Shown: positions 49,529 to 60,000 of the stretch, in pieces
How positions within the stretch are numbered: the first letter of the stretch is position 1
How the letters are laid out: each line of letters starts with the position of its first letter
Source of the DNA: Borreliella chilensis
Lineage (GTDB): Bacteria; Spirochaetota; Spirochaetia; Borreliales; Borreliaceae
Assembly: GCA_000808095.1 (NCBI GenBank)
Contig: CP009910.1
Coordinates: forward strand, 372,001 to 436,000
Length of the DNA stretch: 64,000 nt
Direction of reading: 5' to 3'
Made by a program: the position numbers and the translations under genes
Notes under the pieces: model-generated
The model's database searches: none
The model's input: the letters and a program-made list of their open reading frames with translations, nothing else
Told to the model about the DNA's origin: nothing

Positions 49529-50304
49529 AATCAATATTTACAAAATTAAACATTTCTATTAATCTTTTTCTCTTTATAATTTTTATTTTAGCAATGCTAG
49601 TTATACTGATTTTTTCTTATAAAATAAAATATAATGAAAATTATCAAAATTATTTTCTAGAAATTTACAATAATAATTTTATACTATTGATTAATAAGTT
49701 TGTCATCTTTGTTATTGGAATCTTAGGCTCACTATGGGCATATATTAACTATAAAAGAACCAATAATATACAATTTATACTTTTTTATTGCTTTATTAGT
49801 TCGTATACATTAGAACCTATTTTGATCTCTGAAGATTTTTTTTTAAAAAATAATCTAAATTCAAATTATTACTTATTTACAAAATTTATCCTTTTTATTA
49901 ATGCTTTTTCATTATTAAACTTATTTTTTTTAAGCTTATATATATGTGACTTCAAAATTAAATCGATACATTATACAATTTACATTATTTTGACCTTTGC
50001 CTGCATATATAGTTATACAATGCCTATTAATTCATACGAAAATAGCCAAGACTACAGCATTCTTAAAATCGAAAGTACAAAATTTTATATAAACGCATTC
50101 TTGTTGCTTATTTCAACAAACTTCCTAGTAGCCTTTTTAAGGAAAAAAAATTTTGACTATTTTTTCCTTTTTATTTCAATGATTTTAATAGTAAGCGGAA
50201 TTTACTTAAATTTACTTAAAATACCCTACTCCTTTCTACCAATCTCAATAGGAATACCAATCTACTTAAAAAAATCAAGAAAAATTTTCTTTCACTGGTT
50301 ATAA
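49525..50304 (+). CDS. Multi-pass membrane protein of unknown function
   Basis: A 259-residue, very hydrophobic protein with about six or seven transmembrane helices (first at about 12-36). It contains several aromatic residues and a central charged loop (SYENSQDYSILKIESTKF), and no signature I recognise. It is translationally coupled to the nuclease gene by ATGA overlap, which suggests a partner role such as export or uptake of nucleolytic products, though that is speculative. Its 3' end overlaps the convergent gene by 13 bases. Confidence 0.7.
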   Translation: MKSIFTKLNISINLFLFIIFILAMLVILIFSYKIKYNENYQNYFLEIYNNNFILLINKFVIFVIGILGSLWAYINYKRTNNIQFILFYCFISSYTLEPILISEDFFLKNNLNSNYYLFTKFILFINAFSLLNLFFLSLYICDFKIKSIHYTIYIILTFACIYSYTMPINSYENSQDYSILKIESTKFYINAFLLLISTNFLVAFLRKKNFDYFFLFISMILIVSGIYLNLLKIPYSFLPISIGIPIYLKKSRKIFFHWL

Positions 50305-50912
50305 AAAATAAATGTCAAAAAATACGACGAAGCTGAAACAACAAGTGGTAAAAATAAATTGTCATAATTTGCATCAAAAAGCTCTACTAATGCTGCTAAA
50401 ATTCCTAAAATTAAAGCTGGCGTTAAATAGGGAAAAAAATAATAATATGAAAAAAAAGTAACGAAAAATACAACAAAGCTGCCAGAAATCGTTTTATTAT
50501 TGACAAGCTTAAAAGAAGGAACTAGCTTACCAGCAAGGCTTGCAAATCCATCGCCAAGACATACTGAGAATATCCCAATATAATTAAAAGGCTCCATAGC
50601 AAAGCAATATGATACCAATATGCCTAAAAACAAATAAACAGGCGAAAAAGATACTTTATTAGGCAATATTTTCCTTGATCTTAATATTATATCTGAAATA
50701 TTTTTAAAAAAAAGTAATTTTTTTTCGGTAATCCTAAAAATTTCAGAACTTAAATATAAAATCATAAAAAGTAAATTAGAAACAATCCCTATCCAAAAAT
50801 TTATTCCATAAAAAACTAAAACTATTAAGCTAAAAATATGAAAAAATTTTCTAAAAATTTCATACTTGATATCCTCTCTAAGAATTATTCTTTTAACCTC
50901 ATCAAACATCAT
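50292..50912 (-). CDS. Polyprenol/phytol kinase-like CTP-dependent membrane kinase
   Basis: A 206-residue integral membrane protein with six or so helices. It has the features of the dolichol/phytol/diacylglycerol kinase (CTP-using) family: EIFRKFFH (18-25), GDGFASLAGK (120-129) and NKTISGS (139-145). The likely role is phosphorylating a lipid alcohol such as undecaprenol or diacylglycerol with a nucleoside triphosphate. The substrate cannot be read from sequence, and the related cytidylyltransferases are the main alternative. Confidence 0.75.
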   Translation of the reverse strand: MMFDEVKRIILREDIKYEIFRKFFHIFSLIVLVFYGINFWIGIVSNLLFMILYLSSEIFRITEKKLLFFKNISDIILRSRKILPNKVSFSPVYLFLGILVSYCFAMEPFNYIGIFSVCLGDGFASLAGKLVPSFKLVNNKTISGSFVVFFVTFFSYYYFFPYLTPALILGILAALVELFDANYDNLFLPLVVSASSYFLTFIFYNQ

Positions 50913-51164
50913 TCAATCTTCTTTAACACGATATTAAATAGATCCCAGTTTATTTTTATAGTATCCATTAAACTTTCCTATTTATTGCATCACTAACAAA
51001 ACTAAATTAAAAAACATAAAAGCCTTTTTGAAAACCCATATCTTATAATAGAATTACTTATATTGATTTTACAATTTTTTTCAAAAAAAATATTCTTACC
51101 TAGAAATTTATTATAAATAGGCAATACTTATTTATAAAGAGAATAATTAAGCGGGTTCCTAAAA

Positions 51165-52022
51165 ATGCTAGAAATTGAAAATAAACTGTTTTTAAAATTT
51201 TGCAACTTTATATATAACAATAGCGGAATGCGCTTTGATGAAAAAAATAAATTTATTCTTCAAAGCAGAATTAACGACGCAATACGGGAACTTGATCTTG
51301 AAACTCCATCGCAACTTTACAATCTAATAATTGGCGATAAATTAAAAAAAGAATATTTCTTGGATTTAGTAACAACTAATTTAACAAGATTTTTCAGAAA
51401 TTCACTGCATTTTCAAACTTTTGAAAAATTTGTAATTCCTAATTTAATTAATATTAAAAACAAAGAAGAAAACAATAGGATTATTATATGGTCTGCAGGA
51501 TGCTCAACAGGAGAAGAGCCTTATTCATTGGCATTCGTACTTAAATCAAAGCTTCCAAAAGGAATAGATTTTGTTATTATTGCTTCTGATTTAAGCTTAA
51601 AATCTTTAATGATAGCAAAAGAAGGGTATTACTCCTCAAACAAATGTGAAAATATTCCTAAAGAATATCGACACTATATATATTCGCATTCAAATGGATA
51701 TAAAATTAAAAATGAAATTAAAAATCACATAAGATTTGATTATCATAATCTAAACTTTGAAAGCAATTTTTCACAAATTGATGTTATTTTTTGTAGAAAT
51801 GTATTAATATACTTTGATGAAAAATCAAAAATCAAAGTACTTAAAAAATTTTACAATAACATGTCTAAAAACAGCTATTTATTTATAGGGCACTCAGAAT
51901 CTCTTTTTGGACTTAATCTTCCTTTTAAATTTTTAAAAACTCCCTGGGCAATAATATATGAAAAAAAAGATACTGGCTATCCAAAAGAAAAATTTAAATT
52001 CCAAAATAAACATAAGTTATAA
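51165..52022 (+). CDS. cheR: Chemotaxis methyltransferase CheR
   Basis: A 285-residue enzyme that methylates glutamates on chemoreceptors using SAM. N-terminal helical domain (about 1-75); SAM-binding domain with WSAGCSTGEEPYSLA and ASDLSLKSL; FCRNVLIYFDEKSKIKVL; ending with GHSESLF. It corresponds to CheR2 of B. burgdorferi. The ribosome site is weak. The 252 bases upstream hold no gene and no promoter I can single out. It is the first gene of a plus-strand series with cheB, traB, adk and the porin gene. Confidence 0.95.
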   Translation: MLEIENKLFLKFCNFIYNNSGMRFDEKNKFILQSRINDAIRELDLETPSQLYNLIIGDKLKKEYFLDLVTTNLTRFFRNSLHFQTFEKFVIPNLINIKNKEENNRIIIWSAGCSTGEEPYSLAFVLKSKLPKGIDFVIIASDLSLKSLMIAKEGYYSSNKCENIPKEYRHYIYSHSNGYKIKNEIKNHIRFDYHNLNFESNFSQIDVIFCRNVLIYFDEKSKIKVLKKFYNNMSKNSYLFIGHSESLFGLNLPFKFLKTPWAIIYEKKDTGYPKEKFKFQNKHKL

Positions 52023-52055
52023 TTTAACAAAAATTCAATAGGAAAAAATGTAATA

Positions 52056-53183
52056 ATGGAAACAAAAATTTCTGTACTTATCATAGAATACTTTGCTGTA
52101 AAGAGAAAGCTTATGTCAGAACTTGTTAATTCATCTCCTCAGCTCCAAGTCATTGCAACTGCTTCTAATAGCAAATTTGCAACAAATAAGCTTAAAAAGC
52201 ATAGCCCTGAAGTAATATTAATGAATTTAGAAGAAAACAATATTAAAGATATTATCTTTTTAGAGAAAAAAAACAATATAAACAAAACCATACCAATTAT
52301 TGTCACATCTTCAAACCAAAACTTAATAAACATTGCAGCTTTAAAGGGCGCTGATGACCTTATATTGGTATCTAAAAATAAAAAATCGCATGAAAACATA
52401 AAAGACCAAATTATTAATTCTCTTCTAATCTATGGATCAATATCCATAAAAAACAAAATTGCTAACAATAAGGATATAAAAACAAAAAACTATGAAAAAG
52501 ATAAATTTTCTTTAAATAGCAAAAATGACATTTTTTCATTAACTAAACTTGAAGAACATACAAAAGAAAAAATATTAAATGAAAAAGAAATAAAAAAACT
52601 TAAACTAAGAAAATTCGACATAATAGCAATTGGAGTATCAGCAGGGGGACCTGCAGCCTTAAAATCAATATTACCGGAAATCCCTGAAAGCTTTCCGCCA
52701 ATAATCATTGTTCAACATATGCCTAAAGGATTTACAGAAGAATTTGCAAAAAACCTTAATAACCTTTGCAAAATAAACGTAAAAGAAACTACCAATAAAG
52801 AAATATTAAAACAAGGATATGCATACATAAGCTCGGGCGGATATCACACAAAAATCAAAAAAATCGACGGCAACTATCAAATACAAACCTTCGATGGCAA
52901 ACATATAAATGGCCACAAACCATCTATTGGAGTATTGTTTCAATCTATTGCAGAGATTTCAAAAGATAAAGCGATTGCCCTAATAATGACTGGAATGGGA
53001 AACGATGGCTCAAGAGAAATTGGCGATATAAAAAAAGCTGGAGGACTAACTATTGCGCAAGACAAAGAAAGTTCCATGGTTTTTGGAATGCCAAAAATAG
53101 CAATAAAAGAAAATAATATAGACTATATCGTTCCACTAAACCATATGGTAAAATTATTAAAAGCTATACTAAATGATAGCTAA
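52056..53183 (+). CDS. cheB: Chemotaxis methylesterase CheB with altered receiver
   Basis: A 375-residue protein. The C-terminal methylesterase (about 185-372) is intact: Ser195 in GVSAGGP, His221 in VQHMPKG and Asp317 in TGMGNDGS. The N-terminal receiver domain (1-125) lacks the usual residues: the phosphorylated Asp is Asn57 (PEVILMNLEE), and the acid pair is Glu11-Tyr12. So control by CheA phosphorylation is doubtful, while demethylation should be possible. The ribosome site is GGAAAA, not strong. It corresponds to CheB1 of B. burgdorferi and lies 33 bases after cheR. Confidence 0.93.
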   Translation: METKISVLIIEYFAVKRKLMSELVNSSPQLQVIATASNSKFATNKLKKHSPEVILMNLEENNIKDIIFLEKKNNINKTIPIIVTSSNQNLINIAALKGADDLILVSKNKKSHENIKDQIINSLLIYGSISIKNKIANNKDIKTKNYEKDKFSLNSKNDIFSLTKLEEHTKEKILNEKEIKKLKLRKFDIIAIGVSAGGPAALKSILPEIPESFPPIIIVQHMPKGFTEEFAKNLNNLCKINVKETTNKEILKQGYAYISSGGYHTKIKKIDGNYQIQTFDGKHINGHKPSIGVLFQSIAEISKDKAIALIMTGMGNDGSREIGDIKKAGGLTIAQDKESSMVFGMPKIAIKENNIDYIVPLNHMVKLLKAILNDS

Positions 53184-53207
53184 ATTTTTCAAAACAAGGA
53201 ATACTTT

Positions 53208-54422
53208 TTGGATAACAAAAAAGACAATACCAAAACAGCAGACTGTTTTTCTCATGTAAGTAAATTTAATATGTACAATAAAACAATATATATACTAGGA
53301 ACTGCTCACGTGTCGAAAAAAAGCTCAGAAGATACTGCAAATTTAATAGAAATCTTAAAACCAAACTATATTGCCGTTGAACTTGATGAAGCTCGCTATC
53401 ATTCAATCTTAAACACTGATGAAAATGAAAAATGGAGAAACTTAGATATATATAAAGCGTTAAAACAAGGAAAAGCTTTCTTTTTAATAATAAATATAAT
53501 TCTTAGTAATTTTCAAAAAAAATTAGCAAAAGAACAAGGAATAAAACCTGGTGAAGAAATGAAAACAGCTGTTTTAAAAGCCAAGGAGCACAATATTCCA
53601 CTAATTCTTGCTGATAGAAAAATTGAAACCACTCTAAAAAGAGCTTGGATATCTATCCCAATATTTGAAAAAGTAAAAATAATATCTAGCCTTTTTTCCT
53701 TAACAGATACAAAAATCACAAAAGATGAAATTGAAAAACTAAAAGAACAGGATGCTCTTTCAAAAATAATGGAAGAACTTTCCAAAGAAATACCCAAAGT
53801 AAAAAAAGCTTTAATTGACGAGAGAGACGAATTTATTACAAGCAAAATACTTGAAGGAACAGGAATTATCCTTGCCATTGTAGGCGCAGGTCATGTAAAT
53901 GGAATAATAAAAACTCTAAAAGAAATAAACCAAAATAATAAAACAATAAACATTGAAGAACTCGTTAGAATACCTAAAAAATATTTTTCACTTAGTAAGG
54001 CAATATCTTACTTGATCACAATTTCAATAATTTTGCTAATAACAAGCTCTTTTTACTTTAAAGGATTTGATTTTGCTTACAAAAATTTAGAACTTTGGAT
54101 AATATCTAACTCTTTTTTTTCAGGCATTGCATCCATTTTACTAAAATCTCACCCTTTAACAATTTTAACTGCTATTATAGGCTCTCCAATATTCTCTTTA
54201 ATACCATTTATCGGAACAGGAGTGGTTGCGGGTCTTGTTGAAGCTTACATCAACAAACCAAAGGTCAAAGATTTTGAGAACCTACAAGAAGAATTGTCAA
54301 CAACAAAAGGATATTTCAAGAACAAAGTTACAAGAATTTTATTAATAGTAATCTTTGTAAACCTTGGATCTACAATTGGAACAATTGTGGGACTTAAATT
54401 TCTATTAAATGTTTTCAAATAA
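53208..54422 (+). CDS. traB: TraB/PrgY-family membrane protein
   Basis: A 404-residue protein of the TraB (pheromone-shutdown, Tiki-like) family. Signature GTAHVSKKSSEDT (31-43), VELDEARY and GAGHVNGI lie in the N-terminal domain, which resembles metalloproteases of the EreA/Tiki group. Three or four transmembrane helices follow from about residue 265. The start is TTG with AAGGA seven bases upstream; no nearby ATG fits. In enterococci PrgY limits peptide pheromone activity, but the Borrelia role is unknown. It lies 24 bases after cheB. Confidence 0.88.
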   Translation: MDNKKDNTKTADCFSHVSKFNMYNKTIYILGTAHVSKKSSEDTANLIEILKPNYIAVELDEARYHSILNTDENEKWRNLDIYKALKQGKAFFLIINIILSNFQKKLAKEQGIKPGEEMKTAVLKAKEHNIPLILADRKIETTLKRAWISIPIFEKVKIISSLFSLTDTKITKDEIEKLKEQDALSKIMEELSKEIPKVKKALIDERDEFITSKILEGTGIILAIVGAGHVNGIIKTLKEINQNNKTINIEELVRIPKKYFSLSKAISYLITISIILLITSSFYFKGFDFAYKNLELWIISNSFFSGIASILLKSHPLTILTAIIGSPIFSLIPFIGTGVVAGLVEAYINKPKVKDFENLQEELSTTKGYFKNKVTRILLIVIFVNLGSTIGTIVGLKFLLNVFK

Positions 54423-54463
54423 ACCCTTAAAATAATAAATATCTACACAAGGAGAGTATATAT

Positions 54464-55099
54464 ATGGGGCTTGTATTTTTAGGTCCTCCAGGCTCTGGAA
54501 AGGGGACTATTTCAAAAATTATTTCTAATGAATTTAAATACTATCACATTTCAACAGGAGATTTATTTAGAGAAAATATTTTAAATTCTACAACCCTTGG
54601 GAAAGAAATAAAAAAAATTGTTGAAAGAGGAGAACTGGTCCCCGATTCAATTACAATCAAAATAGTAGAAGACAAAATTAAAGCTATTGAAAAGAAAAAA
54701 AATTTTATTTTAGATGGATTTCCACGCAATATTTACCAAGCCAAAGCTCTTGACAAATTTCTACCAAATGTAAAAATAATAAACTTTTTAATTAATGAAA
54801 AATTGATAATAAAAAGACTCTCGGGAAGAAGAATTTGTAAATCTTGCAATAATATTTTCAACATATATACCCTAGCAACAAAAAAAATTAATATCTGCGA
54901 TGTTTGCGGGGGAAATCTTTACCAACGAGAAGATGATAAAGAAGAGTGCTTAAAAACAAGACTTAAAGAATATAAATTGCAAACAAAACCACTAATAGAA
55001 TTTTACTCAAAACGCGCTAGACTTAACAATATTGATGCATCCGCTAGAATTGATGAAATGAGAAAAAAAATAATTGAAATAATGTCAAAAGAAAATTAA
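54464..55099 (+). CDS. adk: Adenylate kinase
   Basis: A 211-residue enzyme balancing AMP, ADP and ATP. P-loop GPPGSGKGT (7-15), the AMP-site segment HISTGDLFRE, GFPRN, and a LID domain with a four-cysteine zinc site (CKSC and CDVC). GGAG lies upstream of the ATG. Length is usual. It is followed directly, with no gap, by the porin gene. Confidence 0.97.
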   Translation: MGLVFLGPPGSGKGTISKIISNEFKYYHISTGDLFRENILNSTTLGKEIKKIVERGELVPDSITIKIVEDKIKAIEKKKNFILDGFPRNIYQAKALDKFLPNVKIINFLINEKLIIKRLSGRRICKSCNNIFNIYTLATKKINICDVCGGNLYQREDDKEECLKTRLKEYKLQTKPLIEFYSKRARLNNIDASARIDEMRKKIIEIMSKEN

Positions 55100-56137
55100 A
55101 TGAAAAAAATATTAATAAAAAAAATTTGCTTTTGCTTGCTATTTTTGCAAGCAAAAATAATTTTCGCCCAAGAACAACAGGACTTAGAATTAAATAAAGA
55201 ATATTTTTACTTTAATTTTAAATCTGCTTATTACCCTCCTCACGAGCTAGGAACGAATGGAAACAACTTTTCACAAAGCTTTAAACATCCCAACTTCAAA
55301 AGTATCAAACCAAGTTTAAAAATTCCAGATAATTATTGGGGAGGAATAAAATTAATATCATACTTAGGATACTATAAAAATTTTAAAGCTCTAAACAATC
55401 CCAATTCTATATTTTTTAAAGACAACGGTATAGACATCGATTTAAATATCGGATTATCTCCTGTCAGTATTTCGTTTAAAAGCATGCTAAGTTTTATTCC
55501 TATTGCTTTTTTAAATTTATATGCATCAACTGAAATTGGTATAGGTTGGGAAGCTTTTGGATTTAAGGGAATCGGTGTACACATCGAAAATGGAAAATAT
55601 TCAAATTCTATTGAATTTTATTCAGAAATAACAACAGGAGGACGATTACAATTTGATTTAAACGCTATTTTTCAAGGAGAATGGACACACATTATTACGG
55701 TTATCGGCAATGATTTTACATACTTAATTAATCCTCACGCCAATAAAGACCAGCTTTGGAAATACAAAGCTGACGAAGGCAAAAATCTAAATGGAATACT
55801 AATAAACCCCTATGCCCTTTTAGCTTACAAAATGCCAATACCTCTTAATACCATAGGTCTTCTTTACAAAGGAAAAACACAAATTGGGAAAGAACGAAAT
55901 ATAAGCTCATGGGAAAACAAGGGTTGGGGAAGCGATATTTTTTATCACAATATTTCGATTATTGCTAATTTTGAAGTCATCAAGCCTTTAACAATTGGCC
56001 TTAAGTTTAAATTATCTACAAACCCCACATACACAAATGATACAGCTGGGCTGGCTGACATTTCAAAAAGAGAAGCAACTGGTAATTCTTATTTTTACTA
56101 TGATTCTGTTGGAATCTCTGTAACCTATAAATACTAA
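55100..56137 (+). CDS. dipA: DipA-like dicarboxylate-selective porin
   Basis: A 345-residue outer-membrane protein with signal peptide MKKILIKKICFCLLFLQAKIIFAQ. The mature part has many short amphipathic strands (IKLISYLGYYKNF, FDLNAIFQGEWTHIITVIG) and the terminal strand SYFYYDSVGISVTYKY. It matches BB0418, a B. burgdorferi porin described as selective for dicarboxylates. The ATG follows the adk stop immediately. It is convergent with rrp1, 20 bases away, with no clear hairpin between. Confidence 0.9.
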   Translation: MKKILIKKICFCLLFLQAKIIFAQEQQDLELNKEYFYFNFKSAYYPPHELGTNGNNFSQSFKHPNFKSIKPSLKIPDNYWGGIKLISYLGYYKNFKALNNPNSIFFKDNGIDIDLNIGLSPVSISFKSMLSFIPIAFLNLYASTEIGIGWEAFGFKGIGVHIENGKYSNSIEFYSEITTGGRLQFDLNAIFQGEWTHIITVIGNDFTYLINPHANKDQLWKYKADEGKNLNGILINPYALLAYKMPIPLNTIGLLYKGKTQIGKERNISSWENKGWGSDIFYHNISIIANFEVIKPLTIGLKFKLSTNPTYTNDTAGLADISKREATGNSYFYYDSVGISVTYKY

Positions 56138-56157
56138 AGTTTAATAAATATAAAATT

Positions 56158-57075
56158 TTAACATCTAAACTGATTCCTTCCAGAAACCTTAGCCTCATAA
56201 AGTTTGCTATCAGCAAGTTTAATAATATTGGTAAAATTATTATCAATAGGAATTTCTTGAGCAAGACCAATAGAAACGGTCACAATGCTAGAAATACTGC
56301 TATGCTCATGAACTATCCTCAAACCCTTTATATCATTAATCATTACCTTAATAATGCTAATCATTTCATCTAGGCTTTTGTTAACAGAAAAAAAAATAAA
56401 TTCTTCTCCTCCATACCTAGCGACATCTATTTTATATTTTGAAGAAACCTTATACAAGGTCTTAGCAATCAATTTAAGACACTCATCACCATTGGTATGA
56501 CCATAATTATCGTTGTAATTTTTAAAATTATCAATATCTAACATCCCAACAATTATTATTTCTTTACTTTCTAAAGCTTTCATCCAAGACTTAGAAAATT
56601 TATCCATAAAAAATCTTCTGTTTGGAATCTGAGTAAGCCCATCAATTCTAGATAAACTTTTAAAATAATCTCTTAATCTTTTCAACTCAAGATGAGTCTT
56701 AACTCTAGCATCAATTATTCGGCTATTAAAAGGCTTTAAAATATAATCCACTCCACCAACGTTAAATCCCTCAAGTTGAGCATCTGTAGAACCTCGTGAA
56801 CTAATAAAAATTACAGGAATCTCTTTAGTATCAGGATCGCTTTTTAGCTTTCTGCATACCTCATAGCCATTAATATCTGGAAGACCGATGTCAAGAAGCA
56901 CAAGATCAGGACTATCTTTTTCAACCTGCTTTAAAGCATCAAGCCCATTTGTTGCAACTTCAACCTCATAAGCATCTTGCAATATATTTACCAATAAATC
57001 CAAATTGGTGGGAGAATCATCCACAATTAAAAGCTTCTGACTCTCCACTTCAAAAGCTTTGTCTTTAATTATCAT
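56158..57075 (-). CDS. rrp1: Diguanylate cyclase response regulator Rrp1
   Basis: A 305-residue regulator. The N-terminal receiver domain (about 12-130) has Asp62 in LVLLDIGLPD. The GGDEF domain has RYGGEEF (motif 222-226) with DIDNFKNYNDNYGHTNGD (180-197). The inhibitory I-site RxxD is not present; the position reads Tyr214-x-x-Asp217, so product inhibition is not expected. It is reported as the only diguanylate cyclase in B. burgdorferi and needed for tick survival. The ATG at 57073-57075 overlaps the end of hk1. Confidence 0.96.
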   Translation of the reverse strand: MIIKDKAFEVESQKLLIVDDSPTNLDLLVNILQDAYEVEVATNGLDALKQVEKDSPDLVLLDIGLPDINGYEVCRKLKSDPDTKEIPVIFISSRGSTDAQLEGFNVGGVDYILKPFNSRIIDARVKTHLELKRLRDYFKSLSRIDGLTQIPNRRFFMDKFSKSWMKALESKEIIIVGMLDIDNFKNYNDNYGHTNGDECLKLIAKTLYKVSSKYKIDVARYGGEEFIFFSVNKSLDEMISIIKVMINDIKGLRIVHEHSSISSIVTVSIGLAQEIPIDNNFTNIIKLADSKLYEAKVSGRNQFRC

Positions 57076-60000
57076 TTCCACTATTAATATCTCTATTACT
57101 AAATGTTTCAATAATCTCTTCAAGAATTTTAGAACTCTCAGCAAATCTATATAACCTTAAATTCTTGCGAAGATCACTAAATAATACCTGAATATTATCG
57201 TCTAAAACATACTTATCAATGCTCTTAAGAATTTCTTTGTATTCCCTTGGCTTTCTGGTTTTAATACTAATTAAAAGCTTGTTGAGAAGATCTAAAAATT
57301 GACCATTGTTTTTAAAGTATAGCTTGCTCTGACTGACAATCTCAGGCTCAAACAAAACACTCTCCTTTATATCGCTTATGAGCTGCAATAAATCATCTTT
57401 TACAAAAGAATACATTTTTTTCAACTCATAAATTGAATCTTTACTTGTTTCAATTTTTTTAAAATTTTTATACAGTTCACTGCGCATATTAGAAAGAGCC
57501 CCAGATATTAAATGCGATATGTCCCTAATTAAAAATAAATTTTCCTCATCAAAAGCTTTTTCTAAATCAATAATATTGATAGATATAAAATCAACAAGTC
57601 CTTTGCATAACTCAGAATATGATGCGTATGAAAGATTTAATTCTTTTAAAGCCTTATTAATATCTAAATTGGGAAACTTAACAAGCTGACTCAAATCCTC
57701 ATTTTCTAAAATCTCATCAACTTCAAAATGGAAATATTTTTTGAATATGATTTTAATTGAACTTATGTGTATTGGTTTTGAGATGTAGTCATCCATCCCA
57801 CTTGCAAAACACTTGTCTTTATACTCTTGCAAAGCATGAGCTGTTACAGCGACCAAAATACATGACTCTAAATTCTTTGCCTTTTCAAATTTTCTAATTT
57901 CTTTAGCTACTGAAAATCCATCATATCTTGGCATTCGTATATCAATAAAAGCGATAGAATATTTTTTCTCTTTTAAAACTTTTAAAGCCTTGACTCCATC
58001 ATCTACAACATCAATAAAATCCTTATTAATACCTATTACAACAAGAATGTCTTTCAATACCTTTTGATTTACTTGATTATCTTCAGCTATTAGCACATTA
58101 ATAGGTTCTTTTATCTTAAAAGAACCATCTATTATTGGAAGAAATTCTTCAAAATCCCTTTCTACTTTAAACTCTTTTTTATTCTTAGAAAGAATAGAGC
58201 ATATATCAAGTCCCATTAAAGGCTTTTTAACATACATATATTTTAAATTTATTAAAGTTTTATTATCTAAATAATAAAACAAAAAAACGATTTGTACATC
58301 AGAATTTAGTTTTTCGATATTATTAGCGAATTGAATACTCTCTTGAATATTATCGTTATTTACATTTACACAAACAAAATCGTAAAAAGGGTGTTCCTTA
58401 AAGAATTTATAAGCATTCTCAAAAGATGCTACATAATGCACATTAGAAGAGCAACCCAACAAAGCAGAGCAGTGTTCAAAAATTTTAATAGACTTTTGGC
58501 TTAAGAGCACATTCAATACTTTATTATTACTATTTATTAATTGAAATCTATTAATTGATAAATTTTCACTTCTAAGCTCATTTCCTAAGAAAAAGGGCAA
58601 CATAAATGAAAAAGTTGTACCCTCTCCAACCTTGCTATCAACAGTAATGCCAAGACCACCCATTAGTCTTACAAGCTCTCTAGATATTGACAATCCCAAT
58701 CCTACACCTTCATGAACTCTTGAAGAAGAATCATCTTCTTGTTTAAATATTTCAAATATCTTAGAAAAATTTTCCCTTTTAATACCTTTGCCTGTATCTA
58801 TTACTTTAAATTCAAGTGTAACCAATACCCTATTATTATCCTTTATTCTGCTTATTTCTTCATAGTTTAAAACAATCACGCCATCATCTGTAAACTTAAA
58901 AGCATTTCCTATTAAATTAATTAAAACTTGTTTAATTTTTACAATGTCACCCTTAATGTAATTTTTAAAAATAGATTTAGAATAAGAGAATAAATCAATA
59001 TTTTTCTTTACACATTGTGATTGAAAAGTTTTCAAAACTATTTCCATTTCACTTTCTAGGTCAATCTCTTGACTCTCAACATGTAATTCATTGACATCTA
59101 TTTGAGATAAATACAATATATCATCAATCAAAGAAAGCAAAGAATCAGACGAATAATTTATCATCCTAACATAATCTTTTTGAACATTAGTAAGAACGGT
59201 TGTATCCAAAAGCTCAGTAGCTGCCATTATTCCATTAATAGGGGTACGAATATCATGACTGATGTTGGCTATAAAAATGGTTTTAGCAGCATTAGCAGCT
59301 TCTGCAATTTTTTTTTCATTTATTACAAAAGAGTATCTTCTTTTCTGCTCAAGTGCTAATTTAAACATAAAAATTATCACAAATCCTAAAAAAGTAAAAT
59401 AAAATATAAAAAATGTTAACGCTAAAAATTTTAAATTTATAAACCCAACACTTTTGGATTTATAATAAATATCAAATTTCCAATCATTTAAATATGTTCG
59501 ACTATCAACATTCGAGCGCAAAACAGCTTTATGAATAATTTCTTTCAAGATATAATCTTGATTATAAATAGCAAGACTCAAATCAAAAGCCAAATCTCTA
59601 AAAGTAGGAAGTTTTTCAACATCTATAATATTTAATTCTTCAAAAACAGCAGCAGCTGTATACTCATCGCTAATAATCCCATCTACTTTACCTTTATAAA
59701 GCAGAAGTAAAGCTTCTTTAAAGCTACTTACAAGAAACAACTTTGATTTAATATTAGAAGCCAAATTTTTACTATATAAAAAATCAAGTATAGCAAACCT
59801 TCCTAAAGATCTAGATGGAAGCACTCTTTTCTTATTTGAAAAAATATAAAGTGGAATTCGAGAATTTAATCTTATATTAAAAACATTATCTAAATTTGAA
59901 TCAACTGTACTAGTATTTATAATATCGATTTTTCCAGATTTAATTAATTTTTTAAGATCTGAATTACTATATGTTTCAATTATGTCAAACTCTATGCCTG

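Noticed and set aside
57076-57144. Longer rrp1 start inside hk1
   Set aside because: It would add 23 hydrophobic residues before the receiver domain, and length 305 from the inner ATG fits the family.
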